From NCBI RefSeq assembly GCF_035605935.1, contig NZ_DATNGK010000001.1, positions 1-54,338 on the forward strand: a DNA stretch of 54,338 nucleotides. Direction: 5' to 3'. Below the pieces are notes generated by a model. It did no database searches. It was not told the origin of the DNA and saw only the letters and a list, made by a program, of their open reading frames with translations. Position 1 is the first letter of the stretch, and each line of letters opens with the position of its first letter. The stretch is from Actinocrinis sp035605935 (GTDB lineage: Bacteria; Actinomycetota; Actinomycetes; Streptomycetales; Catenulisporaceae). Positions 31,597-38,941 of this stretch are shown piece after piece. The translations under genes were made by a program, and so were the position numbers.

Positions 31597-32871
31597 ATGC
31601 CCACGCCGCCGTGCTCGACCGTTTCGGACTCGGTGCCAGCGCCGCCACTGCCGTCCCCGCCTCAACGCTCGACGGTTCACCCGCCAGCCCCTGGCCTCCC
31701 GCGCACTGCGCCGCGCAGGATGGTCTTCCTCCTCGCGTTCGCATGTGCCCTTACGGTGGCGAACCTGTACTACTGCCAGCCGTTGCTGCCTGAGATCGCC
31801 AAGTCGTTTTCCGCGTCGCAGTCGGCGACCGGCGGACTCGTCACCGCGAATCAGCTTGGATATGGCATCGCGTTGCTTCTGATCGTGCCGCTCGGGGACA
31901 TCACGAATCGACGGCGGCTGGTCTGCGGCCTATTGGTCATCGAGGCCGCTGCTCTCGCCGCTGCCGCAGCGGCCCCGAACCTCGCACTCCTGCTCGTCGC
32001 CAGCGCGGCGGTCGGTATCGCAGCATGCGTTGTACAAATCTTGCTGCCTTACGCCGCGACCATCGCCGCAGACCACGAGCGCGGCCGTGTTACCGGCACG
32101 GTTCTCAGTGGCCTGCTTCTTGGCATCCTGCTCTCGCGCACCGTCGCGGGGCTTATCGGGCAGGCTTTCGGATGGCGCACGGTCTTCGCCGCTGGCGCAG
32201 CGCTGATGCTGCTGCTATCCGCGATCCTCGCGCGGGCCATGCATTCGGGCGGCCCCGAAGTCGCGATCGGGTATCGCGAGCAGTTGCGCGCGACGGCGCG
32301 GCTGGCCCGCACCGAGCCGGTGCTGCGGCGGCGCGCCGTGATGGGCGGCCTGATGTTCGCGGCTTTCGGCGTGTTCTGGGCGACGGTCTCGTTCCTGCTC
32401 GCCGGGGCGCCGTATCACTACAACCAGGCGACGATCGGCCTGTTCGCGCTCGTCGGCGGCGCGGGCGCGCTGGCCGCGAGGCTGACCGGTCACGCGGCCG
32501 ATCACGGCCGCGAGCGTGCGACGAGCGTCTCGCTCCTGGCCCTCGGCCTCGCGTCGTTCGGCGCGATAGCGCTGGGCGGCACGAATCTCGCCTGGCTGCT
32601 CGCCGGCGTGTTGTTCATGGACGCCGCCGTGCAGGGCGTGAACACGCTCAACCTGAGCGTGGTCTACAACCTGTCCGATGGCGCGCGGGCCCGGATCGCT
32701 TCGGTTTACATGACCACGTACTTCGTCATCGGCGCGCTCGGTTCGGCGGCTGGAACGGAGGCGTACCGTTACGGCGGCTGGACGGGCGTGTCGTCTGTCG
32801 GCGGCGCGTTCGTCGCGCTGGCGCTGCTCGTTTGGTCGCGGGACACCCTCGCTGTCCGCCGCGCCCGGTGA
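31597..32871 (+). CDS. MFS efflux transporter (drug:H+ antiporter type)
   Basis: About 424 aa with twelve predicted helices after a Pro/Ser-rich N-terminal stretch of ~40 residues. FACALTVANLYYCQPLLPEIAKSF is the first helix, and PLGDITNRRRLVCGLLVIE is the family's motif A region (GxLxDRxGRR) in loop 2-3. VTGTVLSGLLLGILLSRTVAG matches motif C (gxxxGPxiGG-like). Members of this subgroup export drugs, sugars or arabinose-like molecules. The ATG at 31597 has GAGGGGGA upstream. Expression is probably repressed by the divergent TetR protein through the operator at 31551-31572. Confidence 0.92.
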   Translation: MPTPPCSTVSDSVPAPPLPSPPQRSTVHPPAPGLPRTAPRRMVFLLAFACALTVANLYYCQPLLPEIAKSFSASQSATGGLVTANQLGYGIALLLIVPLGDITNRRRLVCGLLVIEAAALAAAAAAPNLALLLVASAAVGIAACVVQILLPYAATIAADHERGRVTGTVLSGLLLGILLSRTVAGLIGQAFGWRTVFAAGAALMLLLSAILARAMHSGGPEVAIGYREQLRATARLARTEPVLRRRAVMGGLMFAAFGVFWATVSFLLAGAPYHYNQATIGLFALVGGAGALAARLTGHAADHGRERATSVSLLALGLASFGAIALGGTNLAWLLAGVLFMDAAVQGVNTLNLSVVYNLSDGARARIASVYMTTYFVIGALGSAAGTEAYRYGGWTGVSSVGGAFVALALLVWSRDTLAVRRAR

Positions 32872-32891
32872 TAGCGCCCGTTGATTCGCCG

Positions 32892-34013
32892 TCAGCCCAG
32901 CGGCGCCGCCAGGTCCCAGCCTCGGCCCAACTCCGCATCCACCGCCGCTATCGCCTGCCCCAGCCGTGATGCCCGATCGCCGCGCACCTCGATCCATCGT
33001 GCGCCGGACTTCTCCAGCACTTCCCGGAACCGGTCGGTCATCCAGGGGCGTAACCGTTCACCATCACGCAGACCGTCGTCATAGAACGGGACGCCTAGGT
33101 GATCAGTCAGCACGTACAACGTGCGGGGCGGCATCCCCTGTGCGATCGCGCGCACCGGCTCCGTGGACCTTCCGCGGTAGCGTTCCTGCCAGACCGTGGT
33201 CGCCAGCGCGTCCGTGTCGCAGACCAGCACCGGTCCCCCCGCCTGCGCCGCCGCGTCCTCGTCAGCGCATTGGCGCAAAGCCACCCGCTCGAAGTCAGCG
33301 TCGTCCCAGTCCAGATCGAACACGGTCGGCTCGGCCAACCCGCGCACGCCGGCCAGCGCCCGGGCGACTGCCAGCTTTTGGACCGTCAGTTCGCGTCCAT
33401 ACTCGGCGACCCAGCGCGTCAACGCATGCGGGCCGCCGCGCGTCCGCAACGCTCGCGCGAGGTCCATCGACAACGTCGTCGTTCCGGTCGACTCGGCGCC
33501 GACAATTACGATGCGCTTTGCGAACCACGCCCTGACAGGCGGCTCCAGCGCGTCCCATTCGGCGACCGGATCAGCGCGCACCTTGGTGCCTGAAACGGCA
33601 TACGTTGCCCTTAGCGCGTCAAGGCGTACATCGGCCGCGTCGAACCGCCGGGCCAACTCCGCGCCGTACGCTTCCGAGGCGAATACGGCATCGACCGCGA
33701 TACCCGCTATCCCGTGCGGCCCACGCGCGATGGCCTCACGCATCAGCGCTACGTGACCGCTCCAGGCGAGCTCACTCTCATAGTCGACCAGCAGGTTGTC
33801 GCGCGCACCGACGACAGCGACGCCGCTTCGTCCACCATGCGCCTGGCGCACCCACTCGACCCGCGTCGCCAGCGGGATCGACTCGACGTCCGCGCCCATC
33901 ACCACCACGGTCACGCGATCGCAGGATTCGGCGGCGCTGCGGATCAGGAAATGGTGCCCGGCATGCGGCGGATAGAACTTGCCGATCACCAGGCCGTGCT
34001 GAAAGGCACTCAT
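32892..34013 (-). CDS. nadR: NadR-like bifunctional NMN adenylyltransferase / nicotinamide riboside kinase
   Basis: About 373 aa, without the N-terminal helix-turn-helix of enteric NadR. Residues 1-~160 are a nucleotidyltransferase: GLVIGKFYPPHAGHHFLI carries the HxGH motif (His17/His20) and YAVSGTKVRADP the ISGTxVR motif. Residues ~167-373 are the ribosylnicotinamide kinase: VIVGAESTGTTTLSMDLA is the P-loop, in which the usual Lys (GxxxxGKT/S) is Thr, and VLVCDTDALATTVW follows as the Walker B-like strand. It would turn nicotinamide riboside into NMN and NAD. The ATG at 34013 overlaps the pnuC stop (ATGA), so transporter and enzyme are coupled. Confidence 0.88.
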   Translation of the reverse strand: MSAFQHGLVIGKFYPPHAGHHFLIRSAAESCDRVTVVVMGADVESIPLATRVEWVRQAHGGRSGVAVVGARDNLLVDYESELAWSGHVALMREAIARGPHGIAGIAVDAVFASEAYGAELARRFDAADVRLDALRATYAVSGTKVRADPVAEWDALEPPVRAWFAKRIVIVGAESTGTTTLSMDLARALRTRGGPHALTRWVAEYGRELTVQKLAVARALAGVRGLAEPTVFDLDWDDADFERVALRQCADEDAAAQAGGPVLVCDTDALATTVWQERYRGRSTEPVRAIAQGMPPRTLYVLTDHLGVPFYDDGLRDGERLRPWMTDRFREVLEKSGARWIEVRGDRASRLGQAIAAVDAELGRGWDLAAPLG

Positions 34014-34642
34014 GCCGGCGCGAACCCGAGCCGCAGCGCGCGCCGCCACGCCCGCACGCCGGCGAAGCACAGCCCCAGGAAGATCAGATAAACGATACCG
34101 GTCAGATACAGCACCTTGACGAAGTACAGCGGTATATAGATCACGTCGGCGGCGATCCAGAAGTACCAGTTCTCGAACTGCTTCAGATTCAGCAGCCACT
34201 GGGCCGCTAGCGACAGCGCGGTGGTCAGGGCATCCCAGAAGGGTGCGATGTCATTCGCGTGCGTGAGCACGACCGTGAGCACCCAGGTGATCGGCACGAT
34301 CGCGAGCGCGAGCGCGCAGGTGGCCCACGGTTTGGCCCGTCCCATCGTCCGGCGGTTGCGGCGGGCGCCGCCGTGCAGCCATTCCCACCAGCCGAATACG
34401 CCGAATGCGAGATAAACGATTTGCAGGCTCGCATCCGCGTAGAGGCGGGCGGCCCAGAACAGCGCGAGAAAGAACAGGTTGTTGGCCAGGCCCACCGGAA
34501 AGTTCCAGATGTCCGCGCGCACGGTCAGCCAGACCCCGAGCGCGCCGGTCACGAAGCCGAGCAGTTCGGCCCAGCTGACCGCGTCCTGACCGAAGTGAAA
34601 CAGCACCACGTTGAGCGGCGCGACCAAATCCCCCAGCGACAT
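34010..34642 (-). CDS. pnuC: PnuC-type nicotinamide riboside transporter
   Basis: About 210 aa with seven predicted membrane helices. Family signatures are SWAELLGFVTGALGVWLTVR, DIWNFPVGLANNLFFL, FGVFGWWEWLHG and the C-terminal LLNLKQFENWYFWIAADVIYIPLY (split: LLNLKQFENWYFWIAAD; VIYIPLYFVK), which lines the substrate channel. PnuC moves nicotinamide riboside by facilitated diffusion, trapped by the kinase NadR, encoded immediately downstream with a four-base overlap. The ATG at 34642 has GGGAGGG at a good distance. An in-frame ATG at 34666 lies in the middle of the palindrome upstream. Confidence 0.93.
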   Translation of the reverse strand: MSLGDLVAPLNVVLFHFGQDAVSWAELLGFVTGALGVWLTVRADIWNFPVGLANNLFFLALFWAARLYADASLQIVYLAFGVFGWWEWLHGGARRNRRTMGRAKPWATCALALAIVPITWVLTVVLTHANDIAPFWDALTTALSLAAQWLLNLKQFENWYFWIAADVIYIPLYFVKVLYLTGIVYLIFLGLCFAGVRAWRRALRLGFAPA

Positions 34643-34655
34643 GCGAGCCCTCCCA

Positions 34656-34678
34656 GTTATCGTCAATGTGACGATAAC
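34656..34678. promoter_or_regulatory. Perfect 10-bp inverted repeat in front of pnuC (candidate operator)
   Basis: GTTATCGTCA-ATG-TGACGATAAC, 23 bp without mismatch, ending 14 bases before the pnuC start. NAD-salvage genes in actinobacteria are commonly under NAD-related repressors such as the Nudix-type NrtR; whether this fits that motif needs comparison. It is AT-rich against its surroundings. Confidence 0.75.
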
Positions 34679-34740
34679 CGATCCGGGCTCGCCCTACAAG
34701 CACTTGACGGCGCGTCAGTCCCGGTGGGCGCGCGGCCGGC

Positions 34741-35745
34741 CTAGCTCTCCTCGCGCACCCGCTTCTCCTCGCTCTCCAGCCAGCGCGCGATGCCGCTCAC
34801 GTTCGCCACCGCCGAGGAAAGAGCCTCGAACTTCGCCGCGACCTCGGGCCGTGCGAGCAGGTCGGCGTACCGTTCACGGGTCCGGTCACGCACCATCGCG
34901 ACCGCGTGGTCGAGGTCGAACGCGCCTGCGGCCTCCTGCCAGGCATCGCGCACGATCGAGACCCAGAGCCGCATCTCCTCCGCCGCGCGGTCAAGCGCAT
35001 CGTCGACTGCAGTAATCGGGCCGTAGTGAGAGAACAGCAGCCGGGTCGCGCGCAGGTCGTGGAACCGGTGCAGCGAGGCGAGGGCGAGTTCGAGATCGAA
35101 GTCAGGCGGCGGCGTGCCCGGCAACATCTGCCCCATCGCCCCGGAAGAATCAAGGCCGGTAGTCGACGACGCGTCCTGCGCCGGGATGTAAAGCCCGGCA
35201 GCGTCGCCGACGTACAAGTCCCCAGTCACCGAGTCCACCAGGCCGAGGTGGTGCCGGGCGTGACCGGGGGTGTGGTGCCCTTCCAGCCGCCGCCCGCCGC
35301 CAAGGTCGATCGTGCCGACATCGCCGATCGTCTTGATCCGCGCCGCATCAGTGGGGAGCAGTTCGCCGAACAGCGAATCCATCGCGGAGCCGAAAACCCG
35401 CCGGGCGCTCGCCATCAGCCGCGACGGGTCGGCCAAATGCCGCGCTCCGGCGTCCTGCACGACGACTTGCGCGCGGGGGAACGCGGCGGACAGGTCTCCT
35501 ACGCCGCCTGCGTGATCGAGATGGATGTGCGTTACGACAATCGTGGCGAGATCATCGGCGCCGACGCCGAGTCCGGCAAGGGCCTCTTGTACGACGGGTG
35601 CAGACGTCGCCGTCCCCGTTTCGACCAGACACGGTCGCGACCCCAAGATCGCATAGGCGGCGGTGATGCCGGAGTAACCCGACATGGCCGTATCGATCAT
35701 GTATACGTCTGAACCCAAGGCCTTCGGCTGCGCTGCCATAGACAC
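34741..35745 (-). CDS. Metallo-beta-lactamase-fold hydrolase
   Basis: 334 aa. The zinc signature is VVTHIHLDHAGGVGDL (HxHxDH), then EGHHTPGHARHHLGL for the next His, DLYVGDAAGLYIP for the bridging Asp, and LLFSHYGPIT for the last His. The arrangement is that of glyoxalase II-like and lactonase-like enzymes; the substrate is unknown. The last ~90 residues are helical (DRTRERYADLL). The start may be the ATG at 35745 or, two codons on, 35739. It lies upstream of pnuC on the same strand, 98 bases apart, and is separated from it by the pnuC operator, so it is probably a distinct transcript. Confidence 0.85.
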   Translation of the reverse strand: MSMAAQPKALGSDVYMIDTAMSGYSGITAAYAILGSRPCLVETGTATSAPVVQEALAGLGVGADDLATIVVTHIHLDHAGGVGDLSAAFPRAQVVVQDAGARHLADPSRLMASARRVFGSAMDSLFGELLPTDAARIKTIGDVGTIDLGGGRRLEGHHTPGHARHHLGLVDSVTGDLYVGDAAGLYIPAQDASSTTGLDSSGAMGQMLPGTPPPDFDLELALASLHRFHDLRATRLLFSHYGPITAVDDALDRAAEEMRLWVSIVRDAWQEAAGAFDLDHAVAMVRDRTRERYADLLARPEVAAKFEALSSAVANVSGIARWLESEEKRVREES

Positions 35746-35772
35746 AACATACCGGCGCAGGTGTTCTCACAC

Positions 35773-36090
35773 TTAATCAGTGACCTGACTCACCGCGCCC
35801 TGTGCATCGGGCCTGTCCCACCCGGCCGCGTCGAGCCGGGCGCGTACTCGCTCGATGTCCTGCTCAGACGGGGATTCGTTGATCAACAGCGCGATGGTCC
35901 GGCTGATCGCCGCCGGGTTCTGCGCCGCGCCGTCCCCGACCAGCGCCTCGGCGATCTCGGCGACCTCCTGCTCCGAGAGCCTGCGACGCAGCAGCGCGAA
36001 CAACGGCAGATAGTCGTGCTCGGGCACGCCCTGCGGATATCCCTTGCGGACGAAGTCGATGACGGCTTGAAGCACTGGCGGGATAGGCAT
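35773..36090 (-). CDS. DUF3349 family protein (Rv0543c-like)
   Basis: About 105 aa, all-helical: PVLQAVIDFVRKGYPQGVPEHDYLPLFALLRRRLSEQEV (split: VIDFVRKGYPQGVPEHDYLP; LFALLRRRLSEQEVAEIA) and INESPSEQDIERVRARLDAAGW. This matches the small DUF3349 proteins of actinobacteria. In Mycobacterium tuberculosis the same three genes, Rv0543c (DUF3349), Rv0544c (membrane protein) and Rv0545c (PitA), stand in the same order, and this block repeats it. The ATG at 36090 has GAGG eight bases upstream. Function unknown, but the conserved neighbourhood ties it to phosphate transport. Confidence 0.85.
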   Translation of the reverse strand: MPIPPVLQAVIDFVRKGYPQGVPEHDYLPLFALLRRRLSEQEVAEIAEALVGDGAAQNPAAISRTIALLINESPSEQDIERVRARLDAAGWDRPDAQGAVSQVTD

Positions 36091-36173
36091 CGCGGACCTC
36101 GGGTGAGAAATGAGGCGAAGCAGGAAAGGGAACAGTGCCAGCCGCGCGGCCCCGGCTCGCGGGCTAGCTCGCG

Positions 36174-36428
36174 CTAACTGTGGCTGACGATGCTGTAAAT
36201 ACCCCAGCCGATCGCGGCGAGCACGACCGCGAAGCAAACCGCCGCCGCAGTCACTCCAACCGGGTTAATCCCGGAGGACTGGCCGCCTTGTGTCTGCTCG
36301 GACCCAGCGATGCGCGCCGGGCTCAGCGCCCGCAGGCCGATCGCGAAGAGCGCGGGCAAGCCGGCCCCGGCCAGCAGGCCGACCACCACGATCTTCCAAA
36401 GCGCGGTGAGATTGATCCAGGAGTTCAT
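36174..36428 (-). CDS. Small two-helix membrane protein (Rv0544c-like)
   Basis: 84 aa with two membrane helices (KIVVVGLLAGAGLPALFAIG and VGVTAAAVCFAVVLAAIGWG) and a short Ser/Gly/Gln loop. It lies between pitA and the DUF3349 gene, as in mycobacteria. The upstream GAGGCGAG is a fair ribosome site. It may be a PitA accessory subunit; that is inference from position. Confidence 0.75.
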   Translation of the reverse strand: MNSWINLTALWKIVVVGLLAGAGLPALFAIGLRALSPARIAGSEQTQGGQSSGINPVGVTAAAVCFAVVLAAIGWGIYSIVSHS

Positions 36429-36480
36429 CGCGGCTCGCCTCGCTTCCCTGCGCTCGCTTGGTTCCCGTCATGCGCGCGGA

Positions 36481-37635
36481 TCATGCCGCGGCGCCGACTG
36501 GCGTGGGCGTCGGCACGACCGAGCCGGTCCATTCGTCATTGACGTTGCCCGCGGTCACGGGGGTACGGCGCGAGTTGAGGTAGAAGCCCAGCGCGCAGGC
36601 CACCAGGGCGACAAAGATCACTGCGACGCCCGCGGTACCACCGATGCCATGCGCCGCCTCGTAGGCCAGCGCGCCTCCAACACCCGCCGCCGGGAGGGTG
36701 AGCACCCAGGCGGTGGCCATCCGACCGGCCACGCCCCAGCGCACCTCGGCGCCGCGCTTGCCCACGCCCGAGCCGAGGATCGAGCCGGTGGCCACGTGCG
36801 TGGTGGACAGGGAGTAGCCGAAGTTGCTCGACAGCAGGATCGTCGCGGCCGAGGCCGACTCGGCCGCCATCCCCTGCGGCGATTCGATCTGCACCAAACC
36901 CTTGCCCAGCGCCCGGATAACCCGCCAGCCGCCGACGTACGTGCCGAGGCTGATGGCCAGCGCGCAAGAGACGATCACCCAGGCCGGCGCCTTGTGCCCG
37001 GCGGCCAGCGAGCCGTTGGCGATCAGCGCGAGGGTGATCACGCCCATGGTCTTCTGCGCGTCGTTGGTGCCGTGCGCGAGGGAGACCATCGATGCCGAGC
37101 CGATCTGCCCGATGCGGAAGCCTCGCGAGCGCACGCCATCCGCGACGCTCTGCGTCAGCCGGTAGACCATGTATGTGCCGAGGGCGGCGATCATTCCGGC
37201 GATGACCGGCGAGAGAACCGCGGGCAGGATCACCTTGGACACCACGCCGTGCCAGAGCACCGCGTGCCCGCCGGCCGCGGCGAGGGTGGAGCCGATCACT
37301 CCGCCGATCAGCGCGTGCGAGGAACTGGACGGGATGCCGAAGAACCAGGTGGCCAGATTCCACAGGATGCCGCCGACCAGCCCGGCGAACACGACGGTCG
37401 GGGTGACCAGGTGGCTCTGCACGAGGCCGCTGGCGATCGTGGCCGCGACGCTGAACGAAAGAAACGCGCCAACCAGGTTCAGCACGCCGGAGAGGGCGAC
37501 CGCGATACGCGGCGGCAGCGCGCCCGTCGCGATAGAGGTGGCCATCGCGTTGCCGGTGTCGTGGAAGCCGTTGGTGAAGTCAAAGGACAGCGCGGTGACG
37601 ACGACGAGCGTCATCAGCAGATCGTTGCTGCTCAC
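36481..37635 (-). CDS. pitA: Low-affinity inorganic phosphate transporter PitA
   Basis: About 384 aa with the PHO4/Pit duplicated signature: FTNGFHDTGNAMATSIATGAL in the first half and SLAHGTNDAQKTMGVITLAL in the second, each with the G-x-N-D/A-type substrate motif. GIPSSSSHALIGGVIGS and NFGYSLSTTHVATGSILGSG are the paired re-entrant segments. Pit carriers take up phosphate as metal-phosphate with protons. The GTG at 37635 is where the first helix begins; no ribosome site is visible, so the message may be leaderless. It heads the minus-strand block with the small membrane protein and DUF3349, and is divergent from the ABC-phosphoesterase operon. Confidence 0.93.
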   Translation of the reverse strand: MSSNDLLMTLVVVTALSFDFTNGFHDTGNAMATSIATGALPPRIAVALSGVLNLVGAFLSFSVAATIASGLVQSHLVTPTVVFAGLVGGILWNLATWFFGIPSSSSHALIGGVIGSTLAAAGGHAVLWHGVVSKVILPAVLSPVIAGMIAALGTYMVYRLTQSVADGVRSRGFRIGQIGSASMVSLAHGTNDAQKTMGVITLALIANGSLAAGHKAPAWVIVSCALAISLGTYVGGWRVIRALGKGLVQIESPQGMAAESASAATILLSSNFGYSLSTTHVATGSILGSGVGKRGAEVRWGVAGRMATAWVLTLPAAGVGGALAYEAAHGIGGTAGVAVIFVALVACALGFYLNSRRTPVTAGNVNDEWTGSVVPTPTPVGAAA

Positions 37636-37987
37636 GCCGTGAACGTATGCACGAGGCCGCTGAGGCGGAAGGGACCGAAGTAAGAAAACACCTGGACGGC
37701 GCCCAATGTTCATTTGGCGTTAACGTTCAGCGCGAAAGCCGCGGCGGGAGTTGCTGGCCGTTCGAAGTGCGCTCGCAACCGGCCCCCGGTCAAACCGCCG
37801 CCCGCAGTAAAGCCGTCGTTACCGACCGGCGGGCGTCAACCATTTTAGAGGGCTGCGATACCCGTCAGCGTAACGGTAGCGCTCGGTTTCTCTTCCGTTC
37901 CCTAAGCATTCAGCCGGCTCAGGTCCCTACGTCATGTGCTCTGCCTACGTTCCTGAAGGCTGGCTAAGGGAGGGGCTCGAGGGACTC
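37636..37987. other. 352-base divergent intergenic region between pitA and the ABC operon
   Basis: No gene is visible. It must contain both promoters. GTTCATTTGGC-GTTAACGTTCA at 37708-37729 resembles two 11-base PHO-box units (see that entry). An ATG at 37934 in frame with the ABC gene gives an 18-residue longer product, but the ribosome site favours 37988. Confidence 0.5.
37708..37729 (+). promoter_or_regulatory. PHO-box-like direct repeat
   Basis: Two adjacent 11-base units, GTTCATTTGGC and GTTAACGTTCA. The streptomycete PhoP consensus is repeated GTTCACC with four variable bases; each unit matches 5 of 7. A third GTTCA overlaps at 37725. The neighbouring genes (PitA, a phosphoesterase) are what PhoP would control. 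The match is suggestive only. Confidence 0.35.
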
Positions 37988-38941
37988 ATGGAGTTGACGG
38001 CTGCGGTGCGGGGCCACGGAATCACCAAGTGTTTCGGCGATGTGGTGGCACTCGACCGAATCGACCTGAATGTGCCACCGGGTCAGATTCACGGGCTTGT
38101 CGGGCCGAACGGCGCGGGCAAGACGACGCTGCTTGGCCTGCTGCTGGGTTTGGCCGTCGCCGACGAAGGCCGGCTCGAGATTTTGGGCACGCCGGTCGGA
38201 CGGGCGCTGGCCACGCCTGAGGGCGTCGCCGGTTTCGTCGACGGACCCGGGCTCTACCCCGCGCTCACCGCTCGGCAGAACCTCGCCGCGCTGGCCAGGC
38301 TGCGCCGTCGGGACGCACGTATAGCAGAGCACGACGACGTCGCCTCCGCGCTCGATCAGGTGGGGCTCACCGACGTCGCCGACGACAAGGTCCGCGGCTT
38401 CTCCCTCGGCATGCGCCAGCGACTCGGCCTGGCCGCCGCGCTGCTCGCCAAGCCCCGGCTGCTGGTGCTCGACGAGCCGTCCAACGGTCTGGATCCGGCC
38501 GGCAAGAAGCACATCCGCGGCGTGCTCAGCCGCCTCGCCGCGGACGGCACCGCGGTCGTGCTCTCCAGCCATCGGATGGACGACCTCGAAGCGCTGTGCT
38601 CCGAGGTCACCATCCTCGCGGCCGGACGCGTCGTCTTCTGCGGCCCGCTGAGCAAGCTTTCCGCCGAGAACCGAGACCTCGACTATCGGCTGCGTACCTC
38701 GGACCCGCAGGCCTCCCGCGCCGTGGCGCTCGAATCGCCGGGCGTGCGGATCGTCGAGAGCTGCGACGCCGTGAACCGCCACGACGCCGAGGTGCTGGTG
38801 GTGCGCGCGCAAGTGCCCGCGATGGACGAACTGGTGGCCCGACTGGTGCGCGCCGATATAGCAGTGCGCGAACTCGCGCCGGTCGTCTCGCCGCTGGAGG
38901 CCGCGTTCCTCGCCCTCACCGAGCAGGAGGAGGCCGCCTGA
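37988..38941 (+). CDS. ABC transporter ATP-binding protein
   Basis: About 317 aa. GLVGPNGAGKTTLLGLLLGL is Walker A, FSLGMRQRLGLAAALL the signature loop, LLVLDEPSNGLDPAG Walker B, and LSSHRMDDLEAL the H-loop. The C-terminal ~100 residues form the extra domain of the drug- or lipid-exporting subclass (CcmA/DrrA-like). The ATG at 37988 follows GAGGGA; an ATG at 37934 is less well placed. The stop overlaps the start of the permease (TGATG), so they form one exporter. Confidence 0.92.
   Translation: MELTAAVRGHGITKCFGDVVALDRIDLNVPPGQIHGLVGPNGAGKTTLLGLLLGLAVADEGRLEILGTPVGRALATPEGVAGFVDGPGLYPALTARQNLAALARLRRRDARIAEHDDVASALDQVGLTDVADDKVRGFSLGMRQRLGLAAALLAKPRLLVLDEPSNGLDPAGKKHIRGVLSRLAADGTAVVLSSHRMDDLEALCSEVTILAAGRVVFCGPLSKLSAENRDLDYRLRTSDPQASRAVALESPGVRIVESCDAVNRHDAEVLVVRAQVPAMDELVARLVRADIAVRELAPVVSPLEAAFLALTEQEEAA

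Noticed and set aside
31423..31680. 86-residue N-terminal extension of the TetR gene
   Set aside because: It would place the operator inside the coding sequence and is Arg-rich; the GTG at 31422 has a strong ribosome site.
34014..34199. 62-residue N-terminal extension of NadR
   Set aside because: It overlaps pnuC in another frame and lacks a domain; the ATG at 34013 forms the usual ATGA junction.
36310..37683. 457-codon plus-strand ORF opposite pitA
   Set aside because: Antisense of membrane helices, no signal of its own.
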